Origin: JAITMY01 sp031553765
GTDB lineage: Bacteria > Bacteroidota > Bacteroidia > Bacteroidales > UBA932
DNA length: 64,000 bases
Direction: 5' to 3'
NCBI GenBank assembly: GCA_031553765.1
Contig: JAVBKY010000003.1
Location: 620,001 to 684,000, forward strand
Made by a program: the position numbers and the translations under genes. The stretch's first letter is position 1. Every line of letters begins with the position of its first letter. Shown one piece after another: positions 7,349 through 15,893 of this stretch. The notes under the pieces were generated by a model that saw only the letters and a program-made list of their open reading frames with translations, searched no databases and was not told the origin of the DNA.

Positions 7349-9232
7349 ACCCTTATATTTCGCCAGCGTAAGGCTTATCAAAATCACCACCAGCGTTACA
7401 CCCACATCAGCAGTAATGGCAAGTACAAGGTTGCTGTAGCCGGCAAATGCCAGCAGAATAAACAGCACCTTCACCGTAATGGCGCCAATGGTATTGGCCT
7501 TAATAACACCAACTGTTCTTTTTCCCAACTTTACCAAAAACGGAATAAGCGATAGCCTATCGTTCATTAGCGCTACATTGGCTGTTTCAATGGCGGTATC
7601 GCTCCCCGCCGCACCCATAGCAATACCTACGGTAGATAAAGCCAAGGCCGGAGCGTCGTTTACGCCATCGCCCACCATGGCCACGTACTCATATTTTGCC
7701 AAGGCATTTTTCAAATACTTTACCTTATCCTGCGGCAGCAAATCACCATGCGCCTGCGTAATGCCCACCTCCTGCGCCACGTGTTGAGCAGCGCTATCGT
7801 TATCACCCGTAAGCATAATGGGCTCAAGTCCCATGTACTTCATTTCGGCAATAGCCTGCGCACTCTCGGCTTTCACCTCATCCGTTAGCCCTATAATGCC
7901 CGCTACGCCGTGACCAAAACTAATGGCCACTGCCGTTTTTCCTTGCGCTGACAGCTGGGCAACAGCATCCTCCGCCTCCTTCGAAACCGGTTGATGTTCA
8001 CGTATAAAGTTAAGGCTACCTACAAACACCTCCTCACCCTCGCAAACCTTGCAGTAGGCCCTTGCGCCTTTACCCGCAAGGCTTTCAAACTTCTCGCTCT
8101 CGTGTGGCGTAAAACCTTCACGCTTGGCCGCCTCCACAATGGCTTGCGCCAAGGGATGCTCCGAGAAAAACTCCGTTCCGGCAGTGCATGCCAACAGCTC
8201 CTCACGATCGCTTCCGTCAAGCGAAATAACATCGGAAACAATGGGCTTACCGTAGGTAATAGTGCGGGTTTTGTCCAAGCACACCGCCTTCACCTTTGCC
8301 ATTTGCTCCAAGTACATGCCACCCTTTATGAGCGCGCCACGCGCCGAAGCATTACCTATAGCTGCATAAATAGCCACAGGCGTAGATATAACCAGTGCGC
8401 ATGGGCACGATATAACTAACAAGGTTATGGCTTGCTTAAGCGCAGCATTTATCTCGTGACCAAAAAGTAGAACAGGAACAGCAAAAGTCAGCAATGCCAA
8501 CAGAATCACAATAGGCGTATACACCTTGGCAAATTGCTGAATAAACTTTTGACTCTTGGATTTGGTAGACTGCGCCTCAAAGGTGAGTTCAATAATTTTC
8601 GATAACGTGCTATCCGCCGCGGGCTTGGTAACACGTATTTCAACAAAGCCGCTTTTGTTAAGCGTTCCCGCAAATACGCTGCTACCCTTGATTTTATCCT
8701 TTGGAATAGGCTCCCCCGTTATGGTAGATTCATCTATTGTAGTTTCACCAAACTCCACCACACCGTCCAACGGAATAAGATCGTGCGGCTTAACTTGAAT
8801 AATGGCGCCAACTTCGATATCAGCAATGGGTACATCCAGACCTGTAGATTTTAGCGTAGCGGTTTTAGGTGAATTTTGCACCAAGGCATCAAGCGCGCTC
8901 ATGCTTTGCTCTACGCCAATATCCTCCAACTTTTCGCCCATTACATACAGCACAATTACTACCGCCGCTTCGGGATATTCACCTAAGTAAAATGCCGCAA
9001 CCACCGCTATAAGCATAAGCAGGTTAATGCTACTGAATTTCAATCGTAATAAAGCTTTCAAGCCTTCCCACAGCACCTCGTAGCCAATGCCTAAAATAAA
9101 TGCTCCAAACACAAAAGGTGCGTAAGGCATAGGCAAATGAATGCCGGTAAGGGAAAGCACTTCAAGCGCTATTACTACCACAACGGCAATAATGAGCAGC
9201 ACAAATTTTTTATCGTTCCATGGGAGTTTCAT
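7331..9232 (-). CDS. Heavy-metal P1B-type ATPase, zinc/cadmium/lead export type
   Basis: A 633-residue pump without an N-terminal metal-binding domain. Visible motifs are the membrane SCPCAL, actuator TGEP, the HP pair (SEHPLAQA), and GDGVNDAPAL. Lys in ITVKVLF and Asp in ITADVG in the last helices point to the P1B-2 (Zn/Cd/Pb) subgroup. The phosphorylation site is unusual: it reads DKTRTIT at Asp320, where the family has DKTGT(L/I)T, so Gly is replaced by Arg (codon CGC). If real, this could impair phosphorylation. The last few residues come from a repeat arm. Tiny membrane-protein genes lie upstream, separated by a terminator. Confidence 0.92.
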   Translation of the reverse strand: MKLPWNDKKFVLLIIAVVVVIALEVLSLTGIHLPMPYAPFVFGAFILGIGYEVLWEGLKALLRLKFSSINLLMLIAVVAAFYLGEYPEAAVVIVLYVMGEKLEDIGVEQSMSALDALVQNSPKTATLKSTGLDVPIADIEVGAIIQVKPHDLIPLDGVVEFGETTIDESTITGEPIPKDKIKGSSVFAGTLNKSGFVEIRVTKPAADSTLSKIIELTFEAQSTKSKSQKFIQQFAKVYTPIVILLALLTFAVPVLLFGHEINAALKQAITLLVISCPCALVISTPVAIYAAIGNASARGALIKGGMYLEQMAKVKAVCLDKTRTITYGKPIVSDVISLDGSDREELLACTAGTEFFSEHPLAQAIVEAAKREGFTPHESEKFESLAGKGARAYCKVCEGEEVFVGSLNFIREHQPVSKEAEDAVAQLSAQGKTAVAISFGHGVAGIIGLTDEVKAESAQAIAEMKYMGLEPIMLTGDNDSAAQHVAQEVGITQAHGDLLPQDKVKYLKNALAKYEYVAMVGDGVNDAPALALSTVGIAMGAAGSDTAIETANVALMNDRLSLIPFLVKLGKRTVGVIKANTIGAITVKVLFILLAFAGYSNLVLAITADVGVTLVVILISLTLAKYKGLPPTL

Positions 9233-9249
9233 AATATTTTCATTATATG

Positions 9250-9278
9250 AAAAAGGCTGTTATTTGAGTAACAGCCTT
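9250..9278 (-). terminator. Intrinsic terminator after the small membrane protein genes
   Basis: Read leftward, a 10-bp stem (AAGGCTGTTA with TAACAGCCTT) is followed by T residues. It separates the two small membrane-protein genes from the ATPase gene. Confidence 0.7.
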
Positions 9279-9288
9279 ACAATTTTAT

Positions 9289-9396
9289 TTAGGAAGCGTG
9301 ATGTCTATTTTTGTGTATTGCATTATCAATAAGCACATATGCAATAACTCCAAGTCCAAACAATCCAGCTAATCCAAAGAGAATTATAAGTGCCAT
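9289..9396 (-). CDS. Very small membrane protein (35 aa), unknown function
   Basis: ATG at 9396 to TAA at 9289 encodes 35 residues: one hydrophobic helix (about residues 2-23) and a short basic, histidine-containing tail (HKNRHH). It begins 5 nt after the stop of the 58-residue membrane-protein gene and is followed by a terminator, which supports a real two-gene operon. The His-rich tail and the adjacent metal pump could hint at metal binding, but this is speculation. Confidence 0.55.
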   Translation of the reverse strand: MALIILFGLAGLFGLGVIAYVLIDNAIHKNRHHAS

Positions 9397-9401
9397 AACA
9401 T

Positions 9402-9578
9402 TTATTTTTTATACTTAATTAATAAAAATCTGGCTACAGCAAGTGTTGCCGCTACAAAGCCTCCCACAAGTACAACCCAAACAAGTGAAATATTTTCCTT
9501 CATTATGGCTGAAATGATAGCCCCACCAAAAACAAGTTTTGATAAGTCTAAACAATATTTTCCAACCTGTTCTCTCAT
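9402..9578 (-). CDS. Small membrane protein (58 aa), DUF6722-like
   Basis: ATG at 9578 to TAA at 9402 encodes 58 residues with two hydrophobic helices (about residues 12-26 and 31-53). The amphipathic N terminus MREQVGKYCLDLSKLVFGG resembles small Bacteroidota membrane proteins annotated as DUF6722; that assignment is from memory of the family. A TATATTTG box lies 7 nt upstream and the 35-residue gene follows at once. Function unknown. Confidence 0.6.
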   Translation of the reverse strand: MREQVGKYCLDLSKLVFGGAIISAIMKENISLVWVVLVGGFVAATLAVARFLLIKYKK

Positions 9579-9585
9579 GGATTTA

Positions 9586-9593
9586 CAAATATA
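9586..9593 (-). promoter_or_regulatory. -7 element TATATTTG for the small membrane protein operon
   Basis: A perfect TAnnTTTG match on the minus strand, 7 nt before the ATG at 9578. No TTG at the expected upstream distance is evident. Confidence 0.5.
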
Positions 9594-9604
9594 CGAATTT
9601 TTCG

Positions 9605-10627
9605 CTAAAATAGTCTTCCGCTACCTCCCCATTCCTTGGCAAAACCAAGGTGTTTGTAAGCCAATTCTGTAGCCTCACGACCGCGCGGTGTACGAACAAT
9701 AAACCCTTCTTTTATGAGGAATGGTTCATAAACCTCCTCAATAGTCTCGCCATTTTCACCCACAGCTGTTGATAACGTACTTATACCAACAGGACCGCCT
9801 TTGAACTTTTGAATAATGGTGGTGAGAATGGTGTTATCCATTTTATCCAAACCGTGCTTATCTACGTTCAGCGCTTCAAGCGAAAACTGCGTAATCTCTA
9901 AATCAATTTCACCACGTCCCTTTACCTGCGCAAAGTCGCGCACACGGCGGAGTAGAGCGTTGGCAATACGAGGCGTACCACGGCTGCGAGTAGATATTTC
10001 CTTGGCTGCCGCTGAAGTAATACTTATACCTAAAATACCTGCAGAACGGGTAATAATATTTGCCAATACATCCGAATCGTAGTATTGCAGGTGGCACGAA
10101 ATGCCAAAACGAGCGCGTAGGGGAGCGGTGAGCAAGCCGCTACGGGTAGTTGCTCCTACCAGCGTAAAAGGATTCAACTTCAGCTGTATGGAGCGTGCCG
10201 AAGGACCTTTGTCAATCATGATATCGATTACAAAATCCTCCATGGCGGAATACAAGAACTCCTCCACAATGGGACTCAGGCGATGAATTTCATCAATGAA
10301 TAAAACGTCGCGCGGTTCAAGACTGGTGAGCAATCCTGCAAGGTCACCGGGCTTATCAAGTACTGGGCCCGAAGTAACCTTAAATCCAACATTAAGCTCG
10401 TTACTTACAATCTTAGCAAGCGTAGTTTTTCCCAAGCCGGGAGGACCATGCAGCAATACGTGGTCAAGCGATTCGCCACGCATGGAAGCCGCCTGCACAA
10501 ACACCTTCAGGTTTTCTATCACCTTATCCTGCCCACGAAACTGGTCAAAACCCGAGGGACGAATTTGGCTATCAAAATCCACATCCTGTCGCTCCGATTC
10601 CGTATGCGGATCAAAAAATTGAGACAT
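9605..10627 (-). CDS. ruvB: Holliday junction branch migration DNA helicase RuvB
   Basis: A 340-residue AAA+ ATPase, the normal length. It shows the N-terminal RPSGFDQFRGQDKV, Walker A GPPGLGKTT, Walker B with FIDEIHRL, sensor 1 GATTRSGLL, the arginine-finger region LRARFG, and the C-terminal winged helix with GISTLSTAVGE and RTPRGREAT. It forms hexamers that drive RuvA-bound Holliday junctions during recombination and repair. It starts 24 nt after nadA and is probably the last gene of the DUF4269-nadA-ruvB transcript; ruvA is not adjacent. Confidence 0.97.
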   Translation of the reverse strand: MSQFFDPHTESERQDVDFDSQIRPSGFDQFRGQDKVIENLKVFVQAASMRGESLDHVLLHGPPGLGKTTLAKIVSNELNVGFKVTSGPVLDKPGDLAGLLTSLEPRDVLFIDEIHRLSPIVEEFLYSAMEDFVIDIMIDKGPSARSIQLKLNPFTLVGATTRSGLLTAPLRARFGISCHLQYYDSDVLANIITRSAGILGISITSAAAKEISTRSRGTPRIANALLRRVRDFAQVKGRGEIDLEITQFSLEALNVDKHGLDKMDNTILTTIIQKFKGGPVGISTLSTAVGENGETIEEVYEPFLIKEGFIVRTPRGREATELAYKHLGFAKEWGGSGRLF

Positions 10628-10651
10628 ATATTTTTAAAGACAAATTACTAA

Positions 10652-11593
10652 CTACAACCCCAACTTCTCCGAAATCTCCAACATTCTTACAATCGACCCT
10701 TCAGCCTTTTTCCTCAACTCTTCTTCTATCCTAATTTCAGGTGTTTCGGTTTCTAAAGAATGAAGCAATTTTTCAAGCGTAATTAACTTCATGTACTCAC
10801 AGTTATTACAACCGCAAGTGCTATCAATGGGCGGTACGGGAATAAATACTTTTTCAGGGCTGGCTTGCTTCATTTGGTAAATAATACCGGGTTCAGTAGC
10901 TACCAAAAATTCCTGTGCCTCGCTTATTTGCGAAAACTTAAGTAGCGCTGCAGTAGAACCTACTTTATCAGCCAGTAATAACAATGCTTCCTTACATTCA
11001 GGATGTGCCAATACTTTTGCCTGCGGATGTTCACGCATCAAATCTACCAACCTCTCAATAGAAAATTGTTCGTGCACATGGCAAGCGCCATCCCAAATTA
11101 CCATATCATCACGTCCGGTTTCTACCTTTATGTAGTTACCCAGGTTACGATCAGGTGCAAAAAGTATCTTCTCACTTTTCGGTAAGCTGTTTACAATGGC
11201 CAAAGCATTGCTCGATGTACAGCAAATATCAGTAAGCGATTTTACCGCAGCCGAAGTATTTACATACGAAATTACGGTATAACCCGAATGTGCCTCTACA
11301 AACTTTTTAAATGCGCTGTACTCACATGATTCTGCCAATGAACAACCTGCGTTCATATCGGGCAGCAATACTTTCTTTTCAGGTGCAAGAATTTTTACCG
11401 TTTCACCCATAAAGTGTACACCGCACATTACTACCAACTTATTTTTCAACTTAGTAGTTTGTTGCGCTAACGCAAGACTATCGCCTACGTAATCGGCAAC
11501 CTCTTGAATTTCAGGTAACGTATAGTAGTGAGCAAGTATGGCAGCATTTTTTTCTTGCTTCAGCTGCAGTATCTTTTTCTTTAACTGTTCCAT
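10652..11593 (-). CDS. nadA: Quinolinate synthase A
   Basis: A 313-residue enzyme that condenses iminoaspartate and dihydroxyacetone phosphate to quinolinate in NAD synthesis. Cysteines in VMCGVHFMGE, in MNAGCSLAESC and in the C-terminal CGCNNCEYMKL are where the 4Fe-4S ligands of NadA fall. The triple-domain repeat pattern with NTSAAVKSLTDICCTSSNA is typical. Its start overlaps the end of the DUF4269 gene by 13 nt, so translation is likely coupled. nadB and nadC are not in the window. Confidence 0.96.
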   Translation of the reverse strand: MEQLKKKILQLKQEKNAAILAHYYTLPEIQEVADYVGDSLALAQQTTKLKNKLVVMCGVHFMGETVKILAPEKKVLLPDMNAGCSLAESCEYSAFKKFVEAHSGYTVISYVNTSAAVKSLTDICCTSSNALAIVNSLPKSEKILFAPDRNLGNYIKVETGRDDMVIWDGACHVHEQFSIERLVDLMREHPQAKVLAHPECKEALLLLADKVGSTAALLKFSQISEAQEFLVATEPGIIYQMKQASPEKVFIPVPPIDSTCGCNNCEYMKLITLEKLLHSLETETPEIRIEEELRKKAEGSIVRMLEISEKLGL

Positions 11594-12129
11594 TTTCTTA
11601 AAATCTCCTCGTCTGTTAATTGTTCAAAGGTAAGCAAACCATCGTAAGGATTGCCATTTACGCTAAGTAACTTGGCAAAAGCAGGTTCGGTTTTTAAGCC
11701 ACCTTTTTTTAACTCAATAATTTTTCGTTTGAACTCCTCACCAAATAACCTCAACAACCGATATTCAACAAGCATGTGTCGATAAGCATTTTGTAAAATC
11801 ACAGGCGTTGGATTGGCGTAAATTTCAATCTCCATACCTTTGTACCAAAACCCTATACAAGTCGATGTTTTTGGTTTTGTGACTACAAATTTAGCTTGGT
11901 TACCAAAATATTGTTCTACCTCCCTATCAAAAACTTGGTAATCGTGCGCTTCGCAAATAATATCCAAATCGCTGGTATCGGTATCTATTTCAATAGGAAT
12001 GGTACCCGTAAGCAGCGGCGTATAGGTTTTTAATTTCTCAAAAATGCCTAACTCCTGTAGCAAGGTACAGCAACGCTGTTGTTTAGGATTTCCATTTTTA
12101 AGGTATTCTATGGAGGTAAAATCTATCAT
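11581..12129 (-). CDS. DUF4269 protein
   Basis: A 182-residue protein matching DUF4269. The segment TGTIPIEIDTDTSDLDIICE resembles the start of a nucleotidyltransferase-like fold, with GT followed by acidic pairs, and GFWYKGMEIEIYANPTPV carries further acidic residues. The family has no established activity; a nucleotidyltransferase-like role is inference. It overlaps nadA by 13 nt. Confidence 0.8.
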   Translation of the reverse strand: MIDFTSIEYLKNGNPKQQRCCTLLQELGIFEKLKTYTPLLTGTIPIEIDTDTSDLDIICEAHDYQVFDREVEQYFGNQAKFVVTKPKTSTCIGFWYKGMEIEIYANPTPVILQNAYRHMLVEYRLLRLFGEEFKRKIIELKKGGLKTEPAFAKLLSVNGNPYDGLLTFEQLTDEEILRKWNS

Positions 12130-12552
12130 CGAAAAAAGGTTTTCAACAAACCCTTCTTACATTATATTTTGTCTTTTCTTTTTTGAAAAATAAATAAAAC
12201 CAATGATTATTATAATAGCCTGTTAGCTCTGTAAATATGTTTTAGGCAAAAACCTTGCAGGATTAAAAGCTGACATTTTTATAACAAGGAAATTAACGGG
12301 TTGCAATTGTAAATATTTGATAAATATGATATTATAAAAACGCTATTTGACTATTGGCATAGTACAATGTTAATAAAAATATGCTTGCTATGCAATGTTG
12401 AAATCGTGAAAAGTCTATTGATTTTAACCCAGCTATTTTTAATATCTAAATTTTAGAAATCGAAAAATTCGTACATACGAACCGCGAAATGTTAAGTCCA
12501 AATTTTTTGTAAAAATCTTTTCGGGGAAAAATGAACAGGTAGCTGCGGGGTT
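12130..12552. other. AT-rich intergenic stretch with no gene
   Basis: About 420 bp between the divergent DUF4269 and comM genes. It is strongly AT-rich, has stops in all frames, no tRNA-like fold and no repeat shared with other gaps. No minus-strand TAnnTTTG box for the DUF4269 gene was found, so its promoter is not located. Confidence 0.5.
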
Positions 12553-12581
12553 TTGAACATTGTGAAAAAAGCGTACCTTTG
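12553..12581 (+). promoter_or_regulatory. Promoter of comM
   Basis: TTG at 12553-12555, an 18-nt spacer, and TACCTTTG at 12574-12581. The start codon at 12698 implies a leader of about 110 nt. Confidence 0.55.
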
Positions 12582-12597
12582 GAATACCTGTCCCTCG

Positions 12598-12672
12598 CCT
12601 CCCTCAACGGGGAGGAAATTCTTATTTTATTATAACTAAAAGTTTTGCCTTGAGGTCGTTTGTTGACCTCGG
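12598..12672 (+). promoter_or_regulatory. Structured leader of comM (two small hairpins)
   Basis: The long untranslated leader holds a stem CCTCCC/GGGAGG near 12598-12614 and a stem GAGGTC/GACCTC near 12652-12669. No known riboswitch was recognised; function unknown. Confidence 0.3.
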
Positions 12673-12697
12673 GAGCATGACAACTGTAATTTGTTTT

Positions 12698-14239
12698 ATG
12701 TTAGTTAAGACATTTGGCAGCGCTGTGTACGGTATTAATGCCACTACCGTAACCGTTGAGGTAAGCGTGGTGCCCGGCGTGGGCTTCTTTTTAGTGGGCT
12801 TGCCCGATAGCGCGGTGAAGGAAAGCCAGCACCGCATTACCTGCGCGCTGCGCACCTTTGGCTACAAGTGGCCGGGTAAGCAGGTGGTAATCAACATGGC
12901 GCCGGCCGATATTCGCAAGGAGGGTTCGGCTTATGATCTTCCGTTGGCCATTGGCACGCTGGCGGCCTCGGAACAAATTGAGGGTGCCGACAAATTAGGC
13001 GACTACCTTATTATGGGCGAGCTGTCGCTCGATGGCAGTTTGCAGCCTATTAAAGGAGCGTTGCCCATTGCGGTACAGGCACGCGAGGAGGGCTTTAAAG
13101 GTTTTATTCTACCCAAGCAAAACGCCAGCGAGGCTGCCGTGGTAAATAAGCTGGAGGTATACGGCGTGGAAAATATAAAGGAGGTAATTGACTTCTTTAA
13201 CGGCGAGTGTGAGCTGGAGCGAACGGTGGTGGACACCCGTTTGGAATTTGCTTCACACGCCAACGCCTACGATGTCGATTTTTCGGAGGTAAAGGGTCAA
13301 GAAAACGTAAAGCGTGCGCTGGAAATCGCCGCCGCGGGCGGACATAACGTAATTATGGTGGGTGCGCCGGGTAGCGGTAAAACCATGCTATCTAAACGAA
13401 TACCCACTGTAATTCCGCCACTTACGCTAAATGAGGCGTTGGAAACCACCAAAATACATTCGGTGGCAGGTTATACAAATAAAACCAAGGGGTTGATTAC
13501 TAAGCGTCCATTTCGCGCACCGCATCATACCATTAGCGATGTGGCGTTGGTAGGTGGCGGAACATATCCGCAGCCCGGTGAAATATCGTTGGCGCACAAT
13601 GGTGTGTTGTTTCTCGATGAGCTGCCCGAGTTTAAGCGCACGGTGCTTGAGGTAATGCGGCAACCGCTGGAGGATAGGTGTATTACCATTTCACGTGCAA
13701 AATTTTCGGTGGAATATCCCGCCAACTTCATGTTGGTAGCCAGCATGAATCCTTGCCCCTGCGGTTACCACAACCATCCCGAAAAGGAGTGCGTGTGTCA
13801 GCCGGGCATGGTGCAAAAGTACCTCAACCGCATTTCGGGTCCCTTGCTTGATCGCATTGATATCCATATTGAGGTAGTACCGGTGGCGTTTGATAAGTTA
13901 TCGGACGCGGCGCCTGCCGAAACCAGTGCGCAGGTGCGTGAGCGAGTGGTACGTGCGCGTACTATTCAGCACGAGCGCTTGCAGAATGAGGAGGGCATTC
14001 ACTGCAACGCCATGCTCAACAGCCGCCTTATAAAGGAGCATTGCCGCTTGGACGAGGCGGGTGCCGCTAAGCTCAAAACGGCCATGGAGCGCCTTGGGTT
14101 ATCTGCCCGCGCCTACGATCGCATTCTTAAGGTATCGCGAACCATTGCTGATCTTGCGGGCGAACCGAACATTTTGCCCGATCATGTGGCGGAGGCTATT
14201 CAATACAGGAGTTTGGATAGAGAAGGGTGGGCGGGGTAA
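12698..14239 (+). CDS. comM: YifB/ComM-family magnesium-chelatase-like AAA+ ATPase
   Basis: A 513-residue protein. The N-terminal ~190 residues form the ChlI-type S5-like fold (GLPDSAVKESQHRI). The AAA+ core has Walker A GAPGSGKTML at about residue 220, Walker B LFLDELPEF, and the Cys-rich loop NPCPCGYHNHPEKECVC. The C-terminal ChlI domain includes RAYDRILKVSRTIADLAG. ComM homologues are hexameric helicases that promote branch migration in natural transformation. An upstream in-frame ATG at 12650 lies inside the leader hairpin; 12698 gives the family N terminus MLVKTFGSAVYGI. Confidence 0.93.
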   Translation: MLVKTFGSAVYGINATTVTVEVSVVPGVGFFLVGLPDSAVKESQHRITCALRTFGYKWPGKQVVINMAPADIRKEGSAYDLPLAIGTLAASEQIEGADKLGDYLIMGELSLDGSLQPIKGALPIAVQAREEGFKGFILPKQNASEAAVVNKLEVYGVENIKEVIDFFNGECELERTVVDTRLEFASHANAYDVDFSEVKGQENVKRALEIAAAGGHNVIMVGAPGSGKTMLSKRIPTVIPPLTLNEALETTKIHSVAGYTNKTKGLITKRPFRAPHHTISDVALVGGGTYPQPGEISLAHNGVLFLDELPEFKRTVLEVMRQPLEDRCITISRAKFSVEYPANFMLVASMNPCPCGYHNHPEKECVCQPGMVQKYLNRISGPLLDRIDIHIEVVPVAFDKLSDAAPAETSAQVRERVVRARTIQHERLQNEEGIHCNAMLNSRLIKEHCRLDEAGAAKLKTAMERLGLSARAYDRILKVSRTIADLAGEPNILPDHVAEAIQYRSLDREGWAG

Positions 14240-14241
14240 AA

Positions 14242-14272
14242 ATCTTGATGTCACAATTTGTGACATCAAGAT
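14242..14272. promoter_or_regulatory. 31-bp palindrome upstream of the ORF6N gene
   Basis: Fifteen-base perfect arms (ATCTTGATGTCACAA and its complement) flank a single central T. It lies between comM and the ORF6N gene, 38 nt before its start. The same architecture recurs inside the coding region at 14490-14520 with arm changes compensated on both sides. It may be an operator for the protein or a displaced copy of the gene segment. Confidence 0.6.
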
Positions 14273-14309
14273 ACCAAATTGGCATTTTGAACAAAAAAAC
14301 AAACAAAAA

Positions 14310-14885
14310 ATGGAACTTACAACTATTCAAAGCAAGATATACGAAATAAGAGGCTATAAGGTAATGTTGGATTTTGATTTAGCAGAAATGTATCAAGTTG
14401 AAACAAAACGATTAAAAGAGCAAGTTAGACGCAATATAGAGCGATTTCCAATTGATTTCATGTTTGAATTAACAAAACAGGAATTGAAAATCTTGAGGTC
14501 GCAAATTGCGACCTCAAGATGGGGAGGAGCTCGTTATCAGCCATTTGCATTTACAGAACAAGGAGTGGCAATGTTGTCATCTGTGTTGAATAGTAAACCT
14601 GCGATAGCGGTAAATATTAACATCATGAGAGCATTTGTAGCAGTGCGTCAGCAGTTATTAAATCCTTCCGTAAGTGAAGCCAAGGAACTTCAAAGCGAAA
14701 TCAAAGAACTGAAACAGTATATTGAAGAGGTATTTACCGGCTACAACGATATAAACGAAGATACTCGTATGCAGTTGGAGCTTATTAATGAGACTCTGGC
14801 GGAGTTGCAAACCAAAAACAAAACATTAAATAAGCCCCGCAAACCAATCGGGTTTGTTTTGCCTCATACTAAAACGGAGGATTAA
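14310..14885 (+). CDS. ORF6N-domain DNA-binding protein
   Basis: A 191-residue protein. Residues about 5-95 match the ORF6N domain of phage and host regulators: IYEIRGYKVMLDFDLAEMYQV, RNIERFPIDFMFELTKQE, and SQIATSRWGGARYQPFAFTEQGVAMLSSVL. The C-terminal part (about 120-175) is a coiled coil likely to mediate oligomerisation. No phage genes are nearby, so it is a stand-alone chromosomal copy. The codons for ILRSQIATSR form a 31-bp near-perfect palindrome. The coding region could be extended upstream in frame, but that extension would run through the palindrome and comM; ATG at 14310 is the family start. Confidence 0.85.
   Translation: MELTTIQSKIYEIRGYKVMLDFDLAEMYQVETKRLKEQVRRNIERFPIDFMFELTKQELKILRSQIATSRWGGARYQPFAFTEQGVAMLSSVLNSKPAIAVNINIMRAFVAVRQQLLNPSVSEAKELQSEIKELKQYIEEVFTGYNDINEDTRMQLELINETLAELQTKNKTLNKPRKPIGFVLPHTKTED
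14490..14520. repeat. 31-bp palindrome inside the ORF6N coding region
   Basis: Perfect 15-base arms (ATCTTGAGGTCGCAA and complement) flank a central A, encoding residues ILRSQIATSR. Compared with the copy at 14242, arm positions 8 and 12 differ, and both differences are matched by complementary changes in the opposite arm. Confidence 0.75.
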
Positions 14886-14900
14886 TCTTTACGGAGAAAG

Positions 14901-15764
14901 TTATTTTATAGTTACCTCCAACCACTTCCTCATCAACTCCCGCCACTCCTTGCTATACGCAAACTCCTCCCTCATGCCCCAGCCATGGCCACCTGTGGGA
15001 AAAATGTACATAGCAGCAGGGACCTTATTTTGCTTAAGCGCGCTGTAAAAATCAACGCTGTTGCGTACGGGCACAACCTTGTCGTCGTCGCTGTGGAAGA
15101 GTAGGGTAGGAGGTGTTTGCGATGTTACACGCAGCTCGTTGCTGTACATCTTAGCCATTTCTTCCGGAGCATCTTTTCCAATAAGGCGGTAGCGGGAATT
15201 TACGTGTGCAAACGTGGTATCGAATGTTACCACAGGGTAAAACAGCACTGCAAAATCGGGGCGGGTAACCTTATCGGAAAAGTGTGTGGCAACGGTTGAG
15301 GCCAAGTGTCCACCGGCCGAAAAACCCGCTATACCTACCTTATCGGGGTTAATGTTCCATTTCTTAGCATTTTGCCTAATCATGCGCAAAGCCTGTTGGG
15401 CATCGCTTAGCGGCACGTCATGGTGGCCGTTGGGCATGCGGTACTTGAGTACAAAAGCCGCAATACCTAGCTCGTTGAGCCACTTTGCAAAATCATGTCC
15501 CTCATGCTGCATCGCCAGTCGCGCGTAGCCTCCACCCGGGCAAATAACAATAGCCGCGGTGGATTGCTTTGTCTTTGGTAAAGCGTAGCTGTACATCATA
15601 GGCTCCGACACATTACCCACGCGCTCGTTTTCCATTTTTTCTTCGGGAGTAGTAATTCCATTACTATTAGGTGCTCCATTAGGCCACAGCGGAATTTCGG
15701 CGGGTTGGGCTAACCCTAAAAGTGGTACTGTGGCGACTAACGTGGCAAGAATAATTTTATGCAT
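14901..15764 (-). CDS. Secreted alpha/beta-hydrolase (carbohydrate esterase-like)
   Basis: A 287-residue protein with a signal peptide (about residues 1-19, MHKIILATLVATVPLLGLAQ). The oxyanion region is CPGGGYARLA, the nucleophile motif is GFSAGG, and Asp in SDDDKVVP with His in TGGHGWGM complete a Ser-Asp-His triad. The opening IPLWPNGAPNSNG is typical of the secreted BD-FAE/xylan acetylesterase-like group of Bacteroidota. It probably removes acyl groups from plant or microbial polysaccharides in the periplasm, although no polysaccharide-utilisation genes lie nearby. Confidence 0.87.
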   Translation of the reverse strand: MHKIILATLVATVPLLGLAQPAEIPLWPNGAPNSNGITTPEEKMENERVGNVSEPMMYSYALPKTKQSTAAIVICPGGGYARLAMQHEGHDFAKWLNELGIAAFVLKYRMPNGHHDVPLSDAQQALRMIRQNAKKWNINPDKVGIAGFSAGGHLASTVATHFSDKVTRPDFAVLFYPVVTFDTTFAHVNSRYRLIGKDAPEEMAKMYSNELRVTSQTPPTLLFHSDDDKVVPVRNSVDFYSALKQNKVPAAMYIFPTGGHGWGMREEFAYSKEWRELMRKWLEVTIK

Positions 15765-15869
15765 GATTTATGGTAGTTTTTGACCAACCTTAACAGGCTC
15801 TCAAAACCCTGTTAGGGTCTTAGGTTTATACTGGGCGTAAATGTAGCAAAATTAACTTGAAAAAATCCG

Positions 15870-15877
15870 TACCTTTG
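15870..15877 (+). promoter_or_regulatory. -7 element TACCTTTG for lpxH
   Basis: TAnnTTTG match 16 nt before the ATG at 15894. No TTG is seen at the usual spacing. Confidence 0.5.
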
Positions 15878-15893
15878 TGCCTCAAAATTTACC

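Noticed and set aside
14061..14309. Upstream in-frame extension of the ORF6N gene
   Set aside because: It would overlap comM in another frame and run through the palindrome; the family start is the ATG at 14310.
14310..14885. Prophage remnant suggested by the ORF6N domain
   Set aside because: Neighbouring genes are all housekeeping (comM, lpxH) with no phage structural, integrase or lysis genes.
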